Assembly: GCA_017654935.2 (NCBI GenBank)
Contig: CM065693.1
Coordinates: forward strand, 59,737,834 to 59,801,833
Length of the DNA: 64,000 nucleotides
DNA from: Phymorhynchus buccinoides
Lineage: Eukaryota > Mollusca > Gastropoda > Neogastropoda > Raphitomidae
Direction: 5' to 3'
The stretch's first letter is position 1; the number at the start of each line of letters is the position of its first letter. Under the pieces are notes generated by a model that was not told the DNA's origin, searched no databases, and worked only from the letters and a program-made list of their open reading frames with translations. Below, one piece after another: positions 1 through 14,979 of this stretch. A program made the translations under genes and the position numbers.

Positions 1-3000
1 AACACAATAATGATGACCATATCACAGTAACACAATAATGATGACCATATCACAGTAACAATAATGATGACCATATCACAGTAACACAATAATGATGACC
101 ATATCACAGTGATGACCATATCACAGTAACACAATAATGATGACCATATCACAGTAACACAATGATGATGACCATATCACAGTAACACAATAATGATGAC
201 CATATCACAGTAACACATAATGATGACCATATCACAGTAACACAATAATGATGACCATATCACAGTAACACAATAATGATGACCATATCACAGTAACACA
301 ATAATGATGACCATATCACAGTAACACAATAATGATGACCATATCACAGTAACACAATAATGATGACCATATCACAGTAACACAATAATGATGACAATCA
401 CATTAACACAATAATGATGACCATATCACAGTAACAATAATGATGATGACCATATCACAGTAACACAATAATGATGACCATATCACAGTAACACAATGAT
501 GATGACCATATCACAGTAACACAATAATGATGACCATATCACAGTAACACAATAATGATGACCATATCACAGTAACACAATAATGATGACCATATCACAG
601 TAACACAATAATGATGACCATATCACAGTAACACAATAATGATGACCATATCACAGTAACACAATAATGATGACCATATCACAGTAACACAATAATGATG
701 ACCATATCACAGTAACACATAATGATGACCATATCACAGTAACACAATAATGATGACCATATCACAGTAACACATAATGATGACCATATCACAGTAACAC
801 AATAATGATGACCATATCACAGTAACACATAATGATGACCATATCACAACACAATAATGATGACAATATCACAGTAACACAATAATGATGACCATATCAC
901 AGTAACACAATAATGATGACCATATCACAGTAACAATAATGATGACCATATCACAGTAACACAATAATGATGACCATATCACAGTAACACAATAATGATG
1001 ACCATATCACAGTAACAATAATGATGACCATATCACAGTAACACAATAATGATGACCATATCACAGTAACACAATAATGATGACAATATCACAGTAACAC
1101 AATAATGATGACAATATCACAGTAACAATAATAATGATGACCATATCACAGTAACAATAATGATGACATATCACAGTAACACAATAATGATGACCATATC
1201 ACAGTAACACAATAATGATGACCATATCACAGTAACAATAATGATGACCATATCACAGTAACACAATGATGACCATATCACATATCACAGATACATCACA
1301 GTAACAATAATGATGACCATATCACAGTAACACAATAATGATGACACATAACACAATGATGACTACACAATAATGATGACCATATCACAGTAACACAATA
1401 ATGATGACCATATCACAGTAACACAATAATGATGACCATATCACAGTAACAATAATGATGACCATATCACAGTAACACAATAATGATGACCATATCACAG
1501 TAACAATAATGATGACCATATCACAGAAATACAATAATGATGACCATATCACAGTAACAATAATGATGACCATATCACAGTAACACAATAATGATGACCA
1601 TATCACAGTAACACAATAATGATGACCATATCACAGTAACACAATAATGATGACCATATCACAGTAACACAATAATGATGACCATATCACAGTAACAATA
1701 ATGATGACCATATCACAGTAACACAATAATGATGACCATATCACAGTAACACAATAATGATGACCATATCACAGTAACAATAATGATGACCATATCACAG
1801 TAACACAATAATGATGACCATATCACAGTAACACAATAATGATGACCATATCACAGTAACACAATAATGATGACCATATCACAGTAACACAATAATGATG
1901 ACCATATCACAGTAACACAATAATGATGACCATATCACAGTAACACCATATCACAGTATTAATGATGACCATATCACAGTAACACAATAATGATGACCAT
2001 ATCACAGTAACACAATAATGATGACCATATCACAGTAACACAATAATGATGACCATATCACAGTAACACAATAATGATGACCACACAGTAACACAATAAT
2101 GATGACCATATCACAGTAACACAATAATGATGACCATATCACAGTAACACAATAATGATGACCATATCACAGTAACACAATAATGACCATATCACAGTAA
2201 CACAATAATAACAATAATGACCATATCACAGTAACACAATAATGATGACCATATCACAGTAACACAATAATGATGACCATATCACAGTAACAATAATGAT
2301 GACCATATCACAGTAACACAATAATGATGACCATATCACAGTAACACAATAATGATGACCATATCACAGAAACACAATAATGATGACCATATCACAGTAA
2401 CACAATAATGATGACCATATCACAGTAACACAATAATGATGACCATATCACAGTAACACAATAATGATGACCATATCACAGTAACACAATAATGATGACC
2501 ATATCACAGTAACACAATAATGATGACCATATCACAGTAACACAATAATGATGACCATATCACAGTAACACAATAATGATGACCATATCACAGATAACAA
2601 TAATGATGACCATATCACAGTAACAATAATGATGACCATATCACAGTAACACAATAATGATGACCATATCACAGTAACACAATAATGATGACCATATCAC
2701 AGTAACACAATAATGATGACCATATCACAGTAACACAATAATGATGACCATATCACAGTAACACAATAATGATGACCATATCACAGTAACACAATAATGA
2801 TGACCATATCACAGTAACAATAATGATGACCATATCACAGTAACACAATAATGACCATATCACAGTAACACAATAATGATGACCATATCACAGTAACACA
2901 ATAATGATGACCATATCACAGTAACACAATAATGATGACCATATCACAGTAACACAATAATGATGACCATATCACAGTAACACAATAATGATGACCATAT

Positions 3001-4869
3001 CACAGTAACACAATAATGATGACCATATCACAGTAACACAATAATGATGACCATATCACAGTAACACAATAATGATGACCATATCACAGTAACACAATAA
3101 TGATGACCATATCACAGTAACACAATAATGATGACCATATCACAGTAACACAATAATGATGACCATATCACAGTAACACAATAATGATGACCATATCACA
3201 GTAACACAATAATGATGACCATATCACAGTAACACAATAATGATGACCATATCACAGTAACACAATAATGATGACCATATCACAGTAACACAATAATGAT
3301 GACCATATCACAGTAACACAATAATGATGACCATATCACAGTAACACAATAATGATGACCATATCACAGTAACACAATAATGATGACCATATCACAGTAA
3401 CACAATCACAGTAACACAATAATGATGACCATATCACAGTAACACAATAATGATGACCATATCACAGTAACACAATAATGATGACCATATCACAGTAACA
3501 CAATAATGATGACCATATCACAGTAACACAATAATGATGACCATATATCACAGTAACATATCACAGTAATGATGACCATATCACAGTAACACAATAATGA
3601 TGACCATATCACAGTAACAATAATGATGACCATATCACAGTAACAATAATGATGACTATATCACAGTAACAATAATGATGACCATATCACAGTAACAATA
3701 ATGATGACCATATCACAGTAACACAATAATGATGACCATATCACAGTAACACAATAATGATGACCATATCACAGTAACACAATAATGATGACCATATCAC
3801 AGTAACACAATAATGATGACCATATCACAGTAACACAATAATGATGACAACATCACAGTAACACAATAATGATGACACACAGTAACACAATAATGATGAC
3901 CATATCACAGTAACACAATAATGATGACAACATCACAGTCACAATAATGATGACAAACAGTAACACAATAATGATGACCATATCACAGTAACAATAATGA
4001 TGACCATATCACAGTAACACAATAATGATGACCATATCACAGTAACACAATAATGATGACCATATCACAGTAACACAATAATGATGACCATATCACAGTA
4101 ACACAATAATGATGACACATATCACAGATAACACAGTAACACAATAATGATGACCATATCACAGTAACAATAATGATGACTATATCACAGTAACAAATAA
4201 TGATGACTATATCACAGTAACACAATAATGATGACTATATCACAGTAACACAATAATGATGACTATATCACAGTAACACAGTAACACAATAATGATGACT
4301 ATATCACAGTAACACAATAATGATGACCATATCACAGTAACACAATAATGATGACCATATCACAGTAACACAATAATGATGACCATATCACAGTAACACA
4401 ATAATGATGACCATATCACAGTAACACAATAATGATGACCATATCACAGTAACACAATAATGATGACAATATCACAGTAACACAATAATGATGACAACAT
4501 CACAGTAACACAATAATGATGACAACATCACAGTAGCACAATAATGATGACAACATCACAGTAGCACAATAATGATAGCCATATTACAGTAAAATTATGA
4601 CAATATCACAGTAAACCAATAATGATGACAACATCACGGTAACACAATAATGATGACAACATCACAGTAACACAATAATGATGACAACATCACAGTAACA
4701 CAATAATGATGACAACATCACAGTAGCACAATAATGATGACAACATCACAGTAGCACAATAATGATGACCATATTACAGTAAAATTATGACAATATCACA
4801 GTAAACCAATAATGATGACAACATCACAGTAACACAATGATGACCATATCACAGCAAAATAATGACAAT
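1..4869. repeat. 28-bp minisatellite array in the intron after exon i
   Basis: About 170 copies of a 28-bp unit carrying AATAATGATGACCATATCAC, with frequent 2-bp and 4-bp deletion variants, fill the left edge. Divergence rises towards 4500-4869, where units read GATGACAACATCACAGTAGC. The array continues at 7530-7600 beyond an inserted retrotransposon and stops about 20 bp from the donor of exon i. On the gene strand it is T/A-rich intronic sequence. Short open frames over it are artefacts. Confidence 0.97.
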
Positions 4870-4879
4870 TTCACAGTAC

Positions 4880-6467
4880 CGACAAACCCGACTTAGCAAA
4901 AGCTCTACAAATTTTCCATGCCTTTGCTGCCATTTCGGGCCTTCGAATGTCGCTCAGAAAAACAGAAGCAATGTGGCTTGGGATAACAAAACACCTGGAC
5001 GATAAACCTTACAATTTGACCTGGACTGATGAAATAAAAATTCTTGGAATATACTTCAGCAACAAAACAACAGCATCTGAAAATGATCGCAACTGGCAGC
5101 AAAGAATCGAAGTTTTAAAAAGAACAATCAATACATGGAACAGGAGAAACCTAAGCATATTTGGGAAAATTCTGGTTTCAAAAACCCTTCTTATGTCTCA
5201 GTTCATCTATATTATGCAATCAATTGGTCTGCCAGATAGAGTGCTACATAATATAAACCATATTTTATATTCCTTCATATGGAAGAAGAAAACCAGCAAT
5301 AGGAAAGCCTTTGAAAAAGTCAAACGCAAAGTCATTAACCAAGAGTACAAGCAGGGTGGCCTTAAAATGATGGACATGAAAACATTCCAAGAAGCCTTAT
5401 ATTTAAGATGGATAGTAAAACTGATTGTACACAATAAAGGGAAATGGACAATATTCCCCACCATAGAATACGACCACCTTGGGGAAGGACTAGAGATATT
5501 ACACACCTTTTGTCTTGAACACAAATTAACTGGAATAGGCAACAACAATACTTTTTGGGTCAAAACACTCAAACTCTGGCTGAACCTTAAACAACGAGAT
5601 CCCCAGAGCTACCCCGAAAAGACACACCAAAACTCTCTGATTTGGAACAATCAAAACCTCCAATTCAAAAACAGGAATCTGCATATTAGAGACTGGATAA
5701 CAGGAGGAATAACTAGAATTAAAGACATCCTAACAGAAACTCTAGAAATCATTAGTTTTGAAGAAATGGAAAATAAACTGGGACAATCACCACACAGGCA
5801 ATTTGAATACAACGCAGTGAAGAGTGCTTTGGAATCAGCTCGCACAAAAGGAGTTCTAGATCTCAACACCATCATTGAACAAGACATACGAGACATTTGC
5901 ATAAATAGAAAACCAATACACATATACACAACACAGGAACTGAGAAAATATTTAACCCCCAAAATCCAGCCATGCTCGGTAAACTTTTGGAAACGAAAAT
6001 ATGATTACAACCTAGACCATAAGGAATGGGAAACAAACTTCACAGCTTATAAAGAAACTCGTCTCCGAGTCCTCCAATGGAAAATAATGCACAACATTTA
6101 TCCCACAAACATCTTATTAAAAAAGATGGGCATAGCACAAAGTGAAACGTGTGATGCCTGCAGAAATGGGGGAAAAGACTACATCGAACACTTCTTTTAT
6201 CAATGTAAAGAAATAAAACCGGTATGGTCACAAGTCGCAAACGAAATACAAGTCAGATGTAATCGGACTATAAATATTACTGAACAAATAGCAATCTTAG
6301 GTTACCACGAACCCTCAATCTTGATAGCAAAACACAGGCGGGTGGTAAACCACCTCATCACACTAGCAAAGCTCTGTATCAGCAAATACAGATATGGCGC
6401 AAGACAAAAAATCGAACTGATTTGGGAAAGGGAATTAAAACTTAGATCACACCTGCTTAACGAATAA
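4880..6467 (+). pseudogene. ORF2 fragment: C-terminal reverse transcriptase of an L1/Tx1-like element
   Basis: One frame is open from the truncation point (reading DKPDLAKALQIFHAF before the first ATG at 4947) to a stop at 6467, about 529 residues. What remains is the thumb and C-terminal region typical of L1/Tx1 ORF2: ILGIYF, then NRRNLSIFGKILVSKTLL, then a QGGLKMMD block with a following ALYLRW. Near the end is a zinc-knuckle of form C-X2-C-X9-H-X4-C (CDAC...HFFYQC). The endonuclease and the catalytic FADD box are absent, so the copy cannot be autonomous. There is no internal stop, which suggests a fairly recent insertion. It is unrelated to the host gene and on the opposite strand. Confidence 0.9.
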
Positions 6468-6602
6468 TTAGGGAAGAAAAAGTGAGAAAAGTAAGAGAGA
6501 GAAATAGATAGAGAGAAGGCGAGTGTGTGTGTATCACTAGACAGCACGCGGTTTTTATAATGGTTATAAATGTATGCCACTAATGTTTACTATTTTTCAG
6601 CT

Positions 6603-6603
<1 letters not shown>

Positions 6604-6644
<41 letters not shown>

Positions 6645-6674
6645 GGGGGGTGGGGGGAGAGGAGGAGAGAGAGG

Positions 6675-6746
<72 letters not shown>
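6604..6746. repeat. (GA)n microsatellite with interruptions
   Basis: GA dinucleotide tract with G-rich interruptions near 6645-6665, inside the 3' region of the L1-like insertion. Confidence 0.97.
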
Positions 6747-6747
<1 letters not shown>

Positions 6748-7208
6748 ATTAATGTGTGCAGCCAAATAAATAAAACAAAAAGGCACACTGAAAAAAAGAG
6801 AAGATCAAGGAGGGATGATGAAAACTTTGATGGGTCTGAACACATTAGTGCATGGTGTGAAGCGTGAGTGTGGGAAGAGTAGGCCTCGCCTACTGACAAA
6901 GTCAGATAACACCCGTTCAGCCAACCCCTACGAAGCCCGCACTCGAGAGAGCAAGAGAGCGAGAGGGAGCCCAACCCAAATGGAAAACCAACGCGAGCAG
7001 ACGACCGCCTAGGCCTAATGCAGTGTAGCAAGACAACAGAAAACATCTCAGCACACCCTCTGATCGCAGCCGGCCAAATTGTGCCGCGGGAACGTAGGCT
7101 AGCCTACAGAGACAAAAAGCAGAGTCCAGCACTGCCAGAAAGCAGCAAGAAATTCGCCCAAACAGAAGCAAGAAAAAAGAAGAATGCCAAACTGCGGACC
7201 CACTCCGT

Positions 7209-7319
<111 letters not shown>

Positions 7320-7529
7320 GTCAGCAAATAATGCATGAAAAAAAAATGTACATTAGCCTATAGGCTGAAGTGTTCATTCCCTACGATACTCTATGGACTA
7401 CCCAGGATTGGGAGGCTTCGCCTCGCGTTGCCTTTCATGAGGCGGTCGCATAGGGAAAAATCCAACTCTGACCTCCTACCAACAAAAAAAAAAAAAAAAA
7501 AATTTAAAAAAAATAAAAATTCACAGTAC

Positions 7530-7600
7530 AATAATGATAGCCATATCACAGCAAAATAATGACAATATCACAGCAACAATAAAGATAACCATATCATACT
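7530..7600. repeat. Remnant of the 28-bp minisatellite
   Basis: Three degenerate units (AATGATAGCCATATCACAGC and variants) resume directly after the L1-like element's target duplication. They end about 18 bp from the exon i donor, showing that the retroelement split one array. Confidence 0.9.
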
Positions 7601-7617
7601 GGTGGCGGCTAACTCAC

Positions 7618-7824
7618 CCATGCAGGGAGCAGTATGTCCACAGGGGACCCACCAAGCCATGCCATGCGCAGTACTGGGCCAACTGGCGGTGGACGGCCCA
7701 CAGCACCTGGTGTCCGTAGCCATGCAGGGGGTGGGGGGAGTGCAGCAGCCCGGACATCATCTGCAGCTGGTCCTCCACTGTGGCGCTCAAGCTCTGCAGG
7801 ATCTCCCAGCGGTACACTCTTTTC
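7618..7824 (-). CDS. SPG11: SPG11 exon i
   Basis: 207-bp exon: acceptor TTCCTTCAAAG|GAAAAG, donor CATGG|GTGAGTTAG (strong). It enters one base short of a codon and leaves with two bases, matching exon h upstream. It encodes about 69 residues including RVYRWEILQSLSATVEDQ and, near the end, HRQLAQYCAWHGLVGPLWTY. This corresponds to the human stretch that ends SLQHLLYVYLDC. Inferred to be alpha-helical solenoid, as most of spatacsin is thought to be. A 43-bp minisatellite starts about 24 bp upstream of the acceptor and a 28-bp minisatellite about 18 bp beyond the donor, so the exon is an island between arrays. Confidence 0.88.
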
Positions 7825-7847
7825 CTTTGAAGGAACAGACACCAGTC

Positions 7848-10800
7848 TTTAATCCCCTGATTTGATGTAACCCTTTGCATTCTACCTGTTTTTAATCCCC
7901 TAACTTGATGCAACCCTTTGCATTCTACCTGTCTTTAATCCCCTGATTTGATGTAACCCTTTGCATTCTACCTGTTTTTAATCCCCTGATTTGATGTAAC
8001 CCTTTGCATTCTACCTGTTTTTAATCCCCTAATTTGATGCAACCCTTTGCATTCTACCTGTCTTTAATCCCCTGATTTGATGCAACCCTTTGCATTCTAC
8101 CTGTCTTTAATCCCCTAACTTGATGCAACCCTTTGCATTCTACCTGTCTTTAATCCCCTAATTTGATGTAACCCTTTGCATTCTACCTGTCTTTAATCCC
8201 CTAAACCCTTTGATGTAACCCTTTGATGTAACCCTTGGCATTCTACCTGTCATTCTACCCTGCATTCTTTAATCCCCTAAACCCTTTGATGTAACCCTTT
8301 GCATTCTACCTGTCTTTAATCCCCTAACTTGATGTAACCCTTTGCATTCTACCTGTCTTTAATCCCCTAATTTGATGCAACCCTTTGCATTCTACCTGTT
8401 AACTTGATGTAACCCTTTGCATTCTACCTGTCTTTAATCCCCTTTTGATGTAACCCTTTGCATTCTACCTGTTTTTAATCCCCTGATTTGATGTAACCCT
8501 TTGCATTCTACCTGTCTTTAATCCCCTAACTTGATGTAACCCTTTGCATTCTACCTGTCTTTAATCCCCTGATTTGATGTAACCCTTTGCATTCTACCTG
8601 TCTTTAATCCCCTAACTTGATGTAACCCTTTGCATTCTACCTGTCTTTAATCCCCTAATTTGATGTAACCCTTTGCATTCTACCTGTCTTTAATCCCCTG
8701 ATTTGATGTAACCCTTTGCATTCTACCTGTCTTTAATCCCCTAATTTGATGTAACCCTTTGCATTCTACCTGTCTTTAATCCCCTAATTTGATGCAACCC
8801 TTTGCATTCTACCTGTCTTTAATCCCCTAACTTTGATGCATTCTAACCCTTTGCATTCTACCTGTCTTTAATCCCCTAACTTGATGTAACCCTTTGCATT
8901 CTACCTGTCTTTAATCCCCTAATCCCTTTGCATTCTACCTGTCTTTAATCCCCTAATTTGAAACCCTTTGCATTCTACCTTGATGTAACCCTTTGCATTC
9001 TACCTGTCTTTAATCCCCTGATTTGATGTAACCCTTTGCATTCTACCTGTTTTTAATCCCCTGATTTGATGTAACCCTTTGCATTCTACCTGTTTTTAAT
9101 CCCCTAATTTGATGTAACCCTTTGCATTCTACCTGTCTTTAATCCCCTAATTTGATGCAACCCTTTGCATTCTACCTGTGTTTAATCCCCTAACTTGATG
9201 TAACCCTTTGCATTCTACCTGTCTTTAATCCCCTTCTACCTGTCTTTAATCCCCTTGATGTAACCCTTTGCATTCTACCTGTTTGATTTAATCCCCTAAC
9301 TTGATGCAACCCTTTGCATTCTACCTGTCTTTAATCCCCTAACTTGATGTAACCCTTTGCATTCTACCTGTCTTTAATCCCCTAATTTGATGCAACCCTT
9401 TGCATTCTACCTGTCTTTAATCCCCTAACTTGATGTAACCCTTTGCATTCTACCTGTGTTTAATCCCCTAACTTGATGTAACCCTTTGCATTCTACCTGT
9501 CTTTAATCCCCTGATTTGATGTAACCCTTTGCATTCTACCTGTCTTTAATCCCCTAATTTGATGTAACCCTTTGCATTCTACCTGTCTTTAATCCCCTAA
9601 CTTGATGTAACCCTTTGCATTCTACCTGTCTTTAATCCCTAACTTGATGTAACATTCTACCTGTTTTTAATCCCCTAACTTGATGCAACCCTTTGCATTC
9701 TACCTGTCTTTAATCCCCTAACTTGATGTAACCCTTTGCATTCTACCTGTCTTTAATCCCCTAACTTGATGTAACCCTTTGCATTCTACCTGTCTTTAAT
9801 CCCCTAACTTGATGCAACCCTTTGCATTCTACCTGTCTTTAATCCCCTAATTTGATGTAACCCTTTGCATTCTACCTGTCTTTAATCCCCTAATCTTTGC
9901 ATTCTACCTGTGTTTAATCCCATAACTTGATGTAACCCTTTGCATTCTACCTGTCTTTAATCCCCTGATTTGATGTAACCCTTTGCATTCTACCTGTCTT
10001 TAATCCCCTAATTTGATGTAACCCTTTGCATTCTACCTGTCTTTAATCCCCTAATTTGATGTAACCCTTTGCATTCTACCTGTCTTTAATCCCCTAATTT
10101 GATGTAACCCTTTGCATTCTACCTGTCTTTAATCCCCTAATTTGATGTAACCCTTTGCATTCTACCTGTCTTTAATCCCCTAATTTGATGTAACCCTTTG
10201 CATTCTACCTGTCTTTAATCCCCTAATTTGATGTAACCCTTTGCATTCTACCTGTCTTTAATCCCCTAACTTGATGTAACCCTTTGCATTCTACCTGTCT
10301 TTAATCCCCTAACTTGATGTAACCCTTTGCATTCTACCTGTCTTTAATCCCTTTTGATGTAACCCTTTGCATTCTACCTGTCTTTAATCCCCTAATTTGA
10401 TGTAACCCTTTGCATTCTACCTGTCTTTAATCCCCTAACTTGATGTAACCCTTTGCATTCTACCTGTCTTTAATCCCCTAACTTGATGTAACCCTTTGCA
10501 TTCTACCTGTCTTTAATCCCCTAACTTGATGCAACCCTTTGCATTCTACCTGTCTTTAATCCCCTAACTTGATGTAACCCTTTGCATTCTACCTGTGTTT
10601 AATCCCCTAATTTGATGTAACCCTTTGCATTCTTCCTGTCTTTAATCCCCTAATTTGATGCAACCCTTTGCATTCTACCTGTGTTTAATCCCCTAACTTG
10701 ATGCAACCCTTTGCATTCTACCTGTCTTTAATCCCCTAATTTGATGCAACCCTTTGCATTCTACCTGTCTTTAATCCCCTAACTTGATGTAACCCTTTGC

Positions 10801-13375
10801 ATTCTACCTGTCTTTAATCCCCTAACTTGATGTAACCCTTTGCATTCTACCTGTCTTTAATCCCTTAACTTGATGTCAACCCTTTGCAACCCTTTGCATT
10901 CTACCTGTCTTTAATCCCCTAACTTGATGTAACCCTTTGCATTCTACCTGTCTTTAATCCCCTAATTTGATGTAACCCTTTGCATTCTACCTGTCTTTAA
11001 TCCCCTAATTTGATGTAACCCTTTGCATTCTACCTGTCTTTAATCCCCTAAATCCCCTAATTTGATGTAACCCTTTGATGTAACCCTTTGCATTCTACCT
11101 GTCTTTAATCCCCTAACTTGATGTAACCCTTTGCATTCTAATCCTGATGTAACCCTTTAATCCCTGTCTTTAATCCCCTTTGATGTAACCCTTTGCATTC
11201 TACCTGTCTTTAATCCCCTAATTTGATGTAACCCTTTGCATTCTACCTGTCTTTAATCCCCTAATTTGATGTAACCCTTTGCATTCTACCTGTCTTTAAT
11301 CCCCTAATTTGATGTAACCCTTTGCATTCTACCTGTCTTTAATCCCCTAATTTGATGTAACCCTTTGCATTCTACCTGTCTTTAATCCCCTAACTTGATG
11401 TAACCCTTTGCATTCTACCTGTCTTTAATCCCCTAACTTGATGTAACCCTTTGCATTCTACCTGTCTTTAATCCCCTAACTTGATGTAACCCTTTGCATT
11501 CTACCTGTCTTTAATCCCCTAATGTAACCCTTTTCTACCTGATGATGCAACCCTTTGCATTCTACCTGTCTTTAATCCCCTAACTTGATGCAACCCTTTG
11601 CATTCTACCTGTCTTTAATCCCCTAATTTGATGTAACCCTTTGCATTCTACCTGTCTTTAATCCCCTAATTTGATGTAACCCTTTGCATTCTACCTGTCT
11701 TTAATCCCCTAATTTGATGCAACCCTTTGCATTCTACCTGCAATCCCCTAACTTGATGCCCCTTTGCATTCTACCTGACTTTAATCCCCTAATTTGATGT
11801 AACCCTTTGCATTCTACCTGTCTTTAATCCCCTAACTTGATGTAACCCTTTGCATTCTACCTGTTTTAATCCCCTAACTTGATGCAACCCTTTGCATTCT
11901 ACCTCCCCTAACTTGATGCAACCCTTTGCATTCTACCTGTCTTTAATCCCCTAATTTGATGTAACCCTTTGCATTCTACCTGTCTTTAATCCCCTAATTT
12001 GATGTAACCCTTTGCATTCTACCTGTCTTTAATCCCCTAATTTGATGTAACCCTTTGCATTCTACCTGACTTTAATCCCTAATTTGATGTAACCCTTTGC
12101 ATTCTACCTGTCTTTAATCCCCTAATTTGATGCAACCCTTTGCATTCTACCTGACTTTAATCCCCTAATTTGATGTAACCCTTTGCATTCTACCTGTGTT
12201 TAATCCCCTAATTTGTGCAACCCTTTAATCCCCTGATGTAACCCTTTGCATTCTACCTGTTTTTAATCCCCTAATTTGATGTAACCCTTTGCATTCTACC
12301 TGTCTTTAATCCCCTAATTTGATGTAACCCTTTGCATTCTACCTGTGTTTAATCCCCTAATTTGATGTAACCCTTTGCATTCTACCTGTCTTTAATCCCC
12401 TAATTTGATGTAACCCTTTGCATTCTACCTGTCTTTAATCCCCTAATTTGATGTAACCCTTTGCATTCTACCTGTCTTTAATCCCCTTTGCAACTTGATG
12501 TAACCCTTTGCATTCTACCTGTCTTTAATCCCCTAACTTGATGTAACCCTTTGCATTCCCTTTGCATTCTACCTGTCTTTAATCCCCTAACTTGATGTAA
12601 CCCTTTGCATTCTACCTGTCTTTAATCCCCTAATTTGATGTAACCCTTTGCATTCTACCTGTCTTTAATCCCCTAATTTGATGTAACCCTTTGCATTCTA
12701 CCTGACTTTTTAATCCCTTTGCATTCTACCTGTCTTTAATCCCCTTGATGTAACCCTTTGCATTCTACCTGTCTTTAATCCCCTAATTTGATGTAACCCT
12801 TTGCATTCTACCTGACTTTAATCCCCTAATTTGATGTAACCCTTTAATCCCCTTTAATCCCCTGATTTGATGTAACCCTTTGCATTCTACCTGTCTTTAA
12901 TCCCCCCCTTTTGATGTAACCCTTTGCATTCTACCTGACTTTAATCCCCTAACTTGATGTAACCCTTTGCATTCTACCTGTCTTTAATCCCCTAACTTGA
13001 TGTAACCCTTTGCATTCTACCTGTCTTTAATCCCCTAACTTGATGTAACCCTTTGCATTCTACCTGTCTTTAATCCCCTAACTTGATGTAACCCTTTGCA
13101 TTCTACCTGTCTTTAATCCCCTAACTTGATGTAACCCTTTGCATTCTACCTGACTTTAATCCCCTAATTTGATGTAACCCTTTGCATTCTACCTGTCTTT
13201 AATCCCCTAACTTTAATTTAATCCCCTAATTTGATGTAACCCTTTGCATTCTACCTGTCTTTAATCCCCTAATTTGATGTAACCCTTTGCATTCTACCTG
13301 TCTTTAATCCCAAAACTTGATGCAACCCTTTGCATTCTACCTGACTTTAATCCCCTAACTTGATGCAACCCTTGG
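7848..13375. repeat. 43-bp minisatellite, about 125 copies
   Basis: The unit carries GATGTAACCCTTTGCATTC followed by TACCTGTCTTTAATCCCC, with T/C alternation at two sites (AACTTGATG or AATTTGATG; GTAAC or GCAAC). Occasional truncated or rearranged units occur, for example around 8210-8280, 11050-11180 and 12830-12910. It fills almost all of the intron between exons h and i and ends about 24 bp from the acceptor of i. The splice site itself is not in the unit. Confidence 0.98.
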
Positions 13376-14007
13376 CATTCTGCCTATTTGCCCTGCGGGC
13401 TGCACTCCTAGCCTGCAGGTTCTACGAGGTGCTCGTTTTATTGCAAACAACAAAAACTGAGGATGAAATGCCTGCAAACACTTTAAAATTGCACGAGTTT
13501 AGTGAGTCATTCAACACAAATAACACCCAAAGAATCACCCTTTAATCATTAATAGCTTACAGGTTGTTAAGGAATGAAAATGGAGGTCTCTGCCCGACAA
13601 TTTGTCAGGCGCGGTCACTAGTACTTGCCCTAATGCGCCCAACAGGGCTGATTGTGTTAATAGAATGTGTACTCCACTAACACACACCCTAAGCAACAAG
13701 CAAGTTCCAATAACTATTGCCCAATTCTTCAGTATCAATACTAATTCATGGAACATAACAATTGAACAGATTTGAAAACTGTCAACAAATGCCAATAATG
13801 CTGTTCTGTGTGTTAGGTAGAGCACACACTTAGTCAGAAATAGTGAAGTCTGCTCTACTCTCAACTATTTCATAGATACTTCGAAGAACATGCTTATGAA
13901 TTCAATGACATTCTGATACTACTGCCTTCGCATTAGCCAGCAAGTCCAAAATGCTTGAAACACACAAACAGCCGTCTTCATCCCAGTGAACAAATCTGTA
14001 ACCTTAC
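13376..14007. other. Intron sequence, no recognised element
   Basis: Mostly unique A/T-rich sequence between the 43-bp array and the donor of exon h. No repeat, ORF or RNA gene was recognised. Confidence 0.6.
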
Positions 14008-14212
14008 CTCAACAGATGCGTCTTGATTTCATACTGAACGTAGGAAGACGCCAGCGACAGATCCTGCAAGTAGTCTGCGAGCAGCCTTCCCAGCATCCCC
14101 TTCTCCCTGGCCATGGCGGCCTCCAGAGCCTGGATGGCCCGCAGGGGGAGGTTCCTCGACAGCCAGAACTGCCACAACAGCCGAGGGTTGAACGCACTCT
14201 CCTCCACAAAGT
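14008..14212 (-). CDS. SPG11: SPG11 exon h
   Basis: 205-bp exon: acceptor TTCTGTCACAG|ACTTTG, donor TTGAG|GTAAGG. It takes two bases to finish a codon from exon g (giving Asp) and leaves two bases for exon i. The product includes FVEESAFNPRLLWQFWLSRN, then an Ala/Leu-rich helix (LRAIQALEAAMAREKG), then SSYVQYEIKTHLLR. Human spatacsin has the counterpart SPEALWRYLTARHDW followed, about 35 residues later, by NNYMRNEILDKLARNG. Both boundaries lack the splice-site duplications seen at other exons. Confidence 0.9.
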
Positions 14213-14979
14213 CTGTGACAGAACATTTAGATGAGTATCATGAGCCAAAGACAGGCAACTGACATCTGCTCCAAGGCACGCATGCATAATTATATCTCAT
14301 TTGCTGATTGGTCAGAGGTACACACACTCTGACCAGGGATAACTTGAGATGTGCGCCCACCCAGATTAGCCAGTATGCGCCAGGATCCCAGAGATGCCAG
14401 ACGTGTTAGCCAGAAGTGCTCAGGAAGGACTATAAGTTTACTGGTTTTAGTTCTTTCCACATCCCTAGTCAGTCTAAACTTACAAAAAAATACTTTAACT
14501 GCTATGTGTGAGTTTGTTGTAATGTTTCTCCTCGTCGAAAATCAGGTTAGTTGATTCCTTTGACATTTTAAGACATTGCTTTAAGTATATTAGTCTACCA
14601 TTATTTATTGCTCGACTCGCGCCGTAAATCTAAACTGACCGGTTTGGCTTTCTTAAAAGTCTACGCTGAAATACTAAACCGGTCGACCCTATTCAGTGGT
14701 CAATATTGTGGCTCTTTCAGAAGCCATGGCGTCTCCCAGTTCGCGGAAGGATATTTCTGAACCCACAGCCCCAAACCCGAGGATATTGTGAAAATGTGCA
14801 ATATTTGGATGCAAACTGGGCTAAGAATTTTGAGGTTCTCGGTAAACTAGGCCTACTGTAGTTCAGCGTACAATCTCTGACGCGCACACTCAGCCTAGGC
14901 CTAGCCGCCAGGCCTACTACAGTACAAGGCCTAGTGGGTGCTTCTGAAAGACTCTACTGCCACTTTCAGTTTGGCATTT
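14213..14979. other. Intron sequence, unique
   Basis: No gene seen. A short inverted pair (GACCGGTTT near 14638, AAACCGGTC near 14678) and several AGGCCTAG/GGCCTAC palindromic motifs between about 14850 and 14940 are present. Those motifs recur through the window and may be relics of old dispersed elements. Confidence 0.5.

Noticed and set aside
1..4869. CRISPR-like regular array
   Set aside because: Units are contiguous with no unique spacers and the DNA is eukaryotic; it is a minisatellite.
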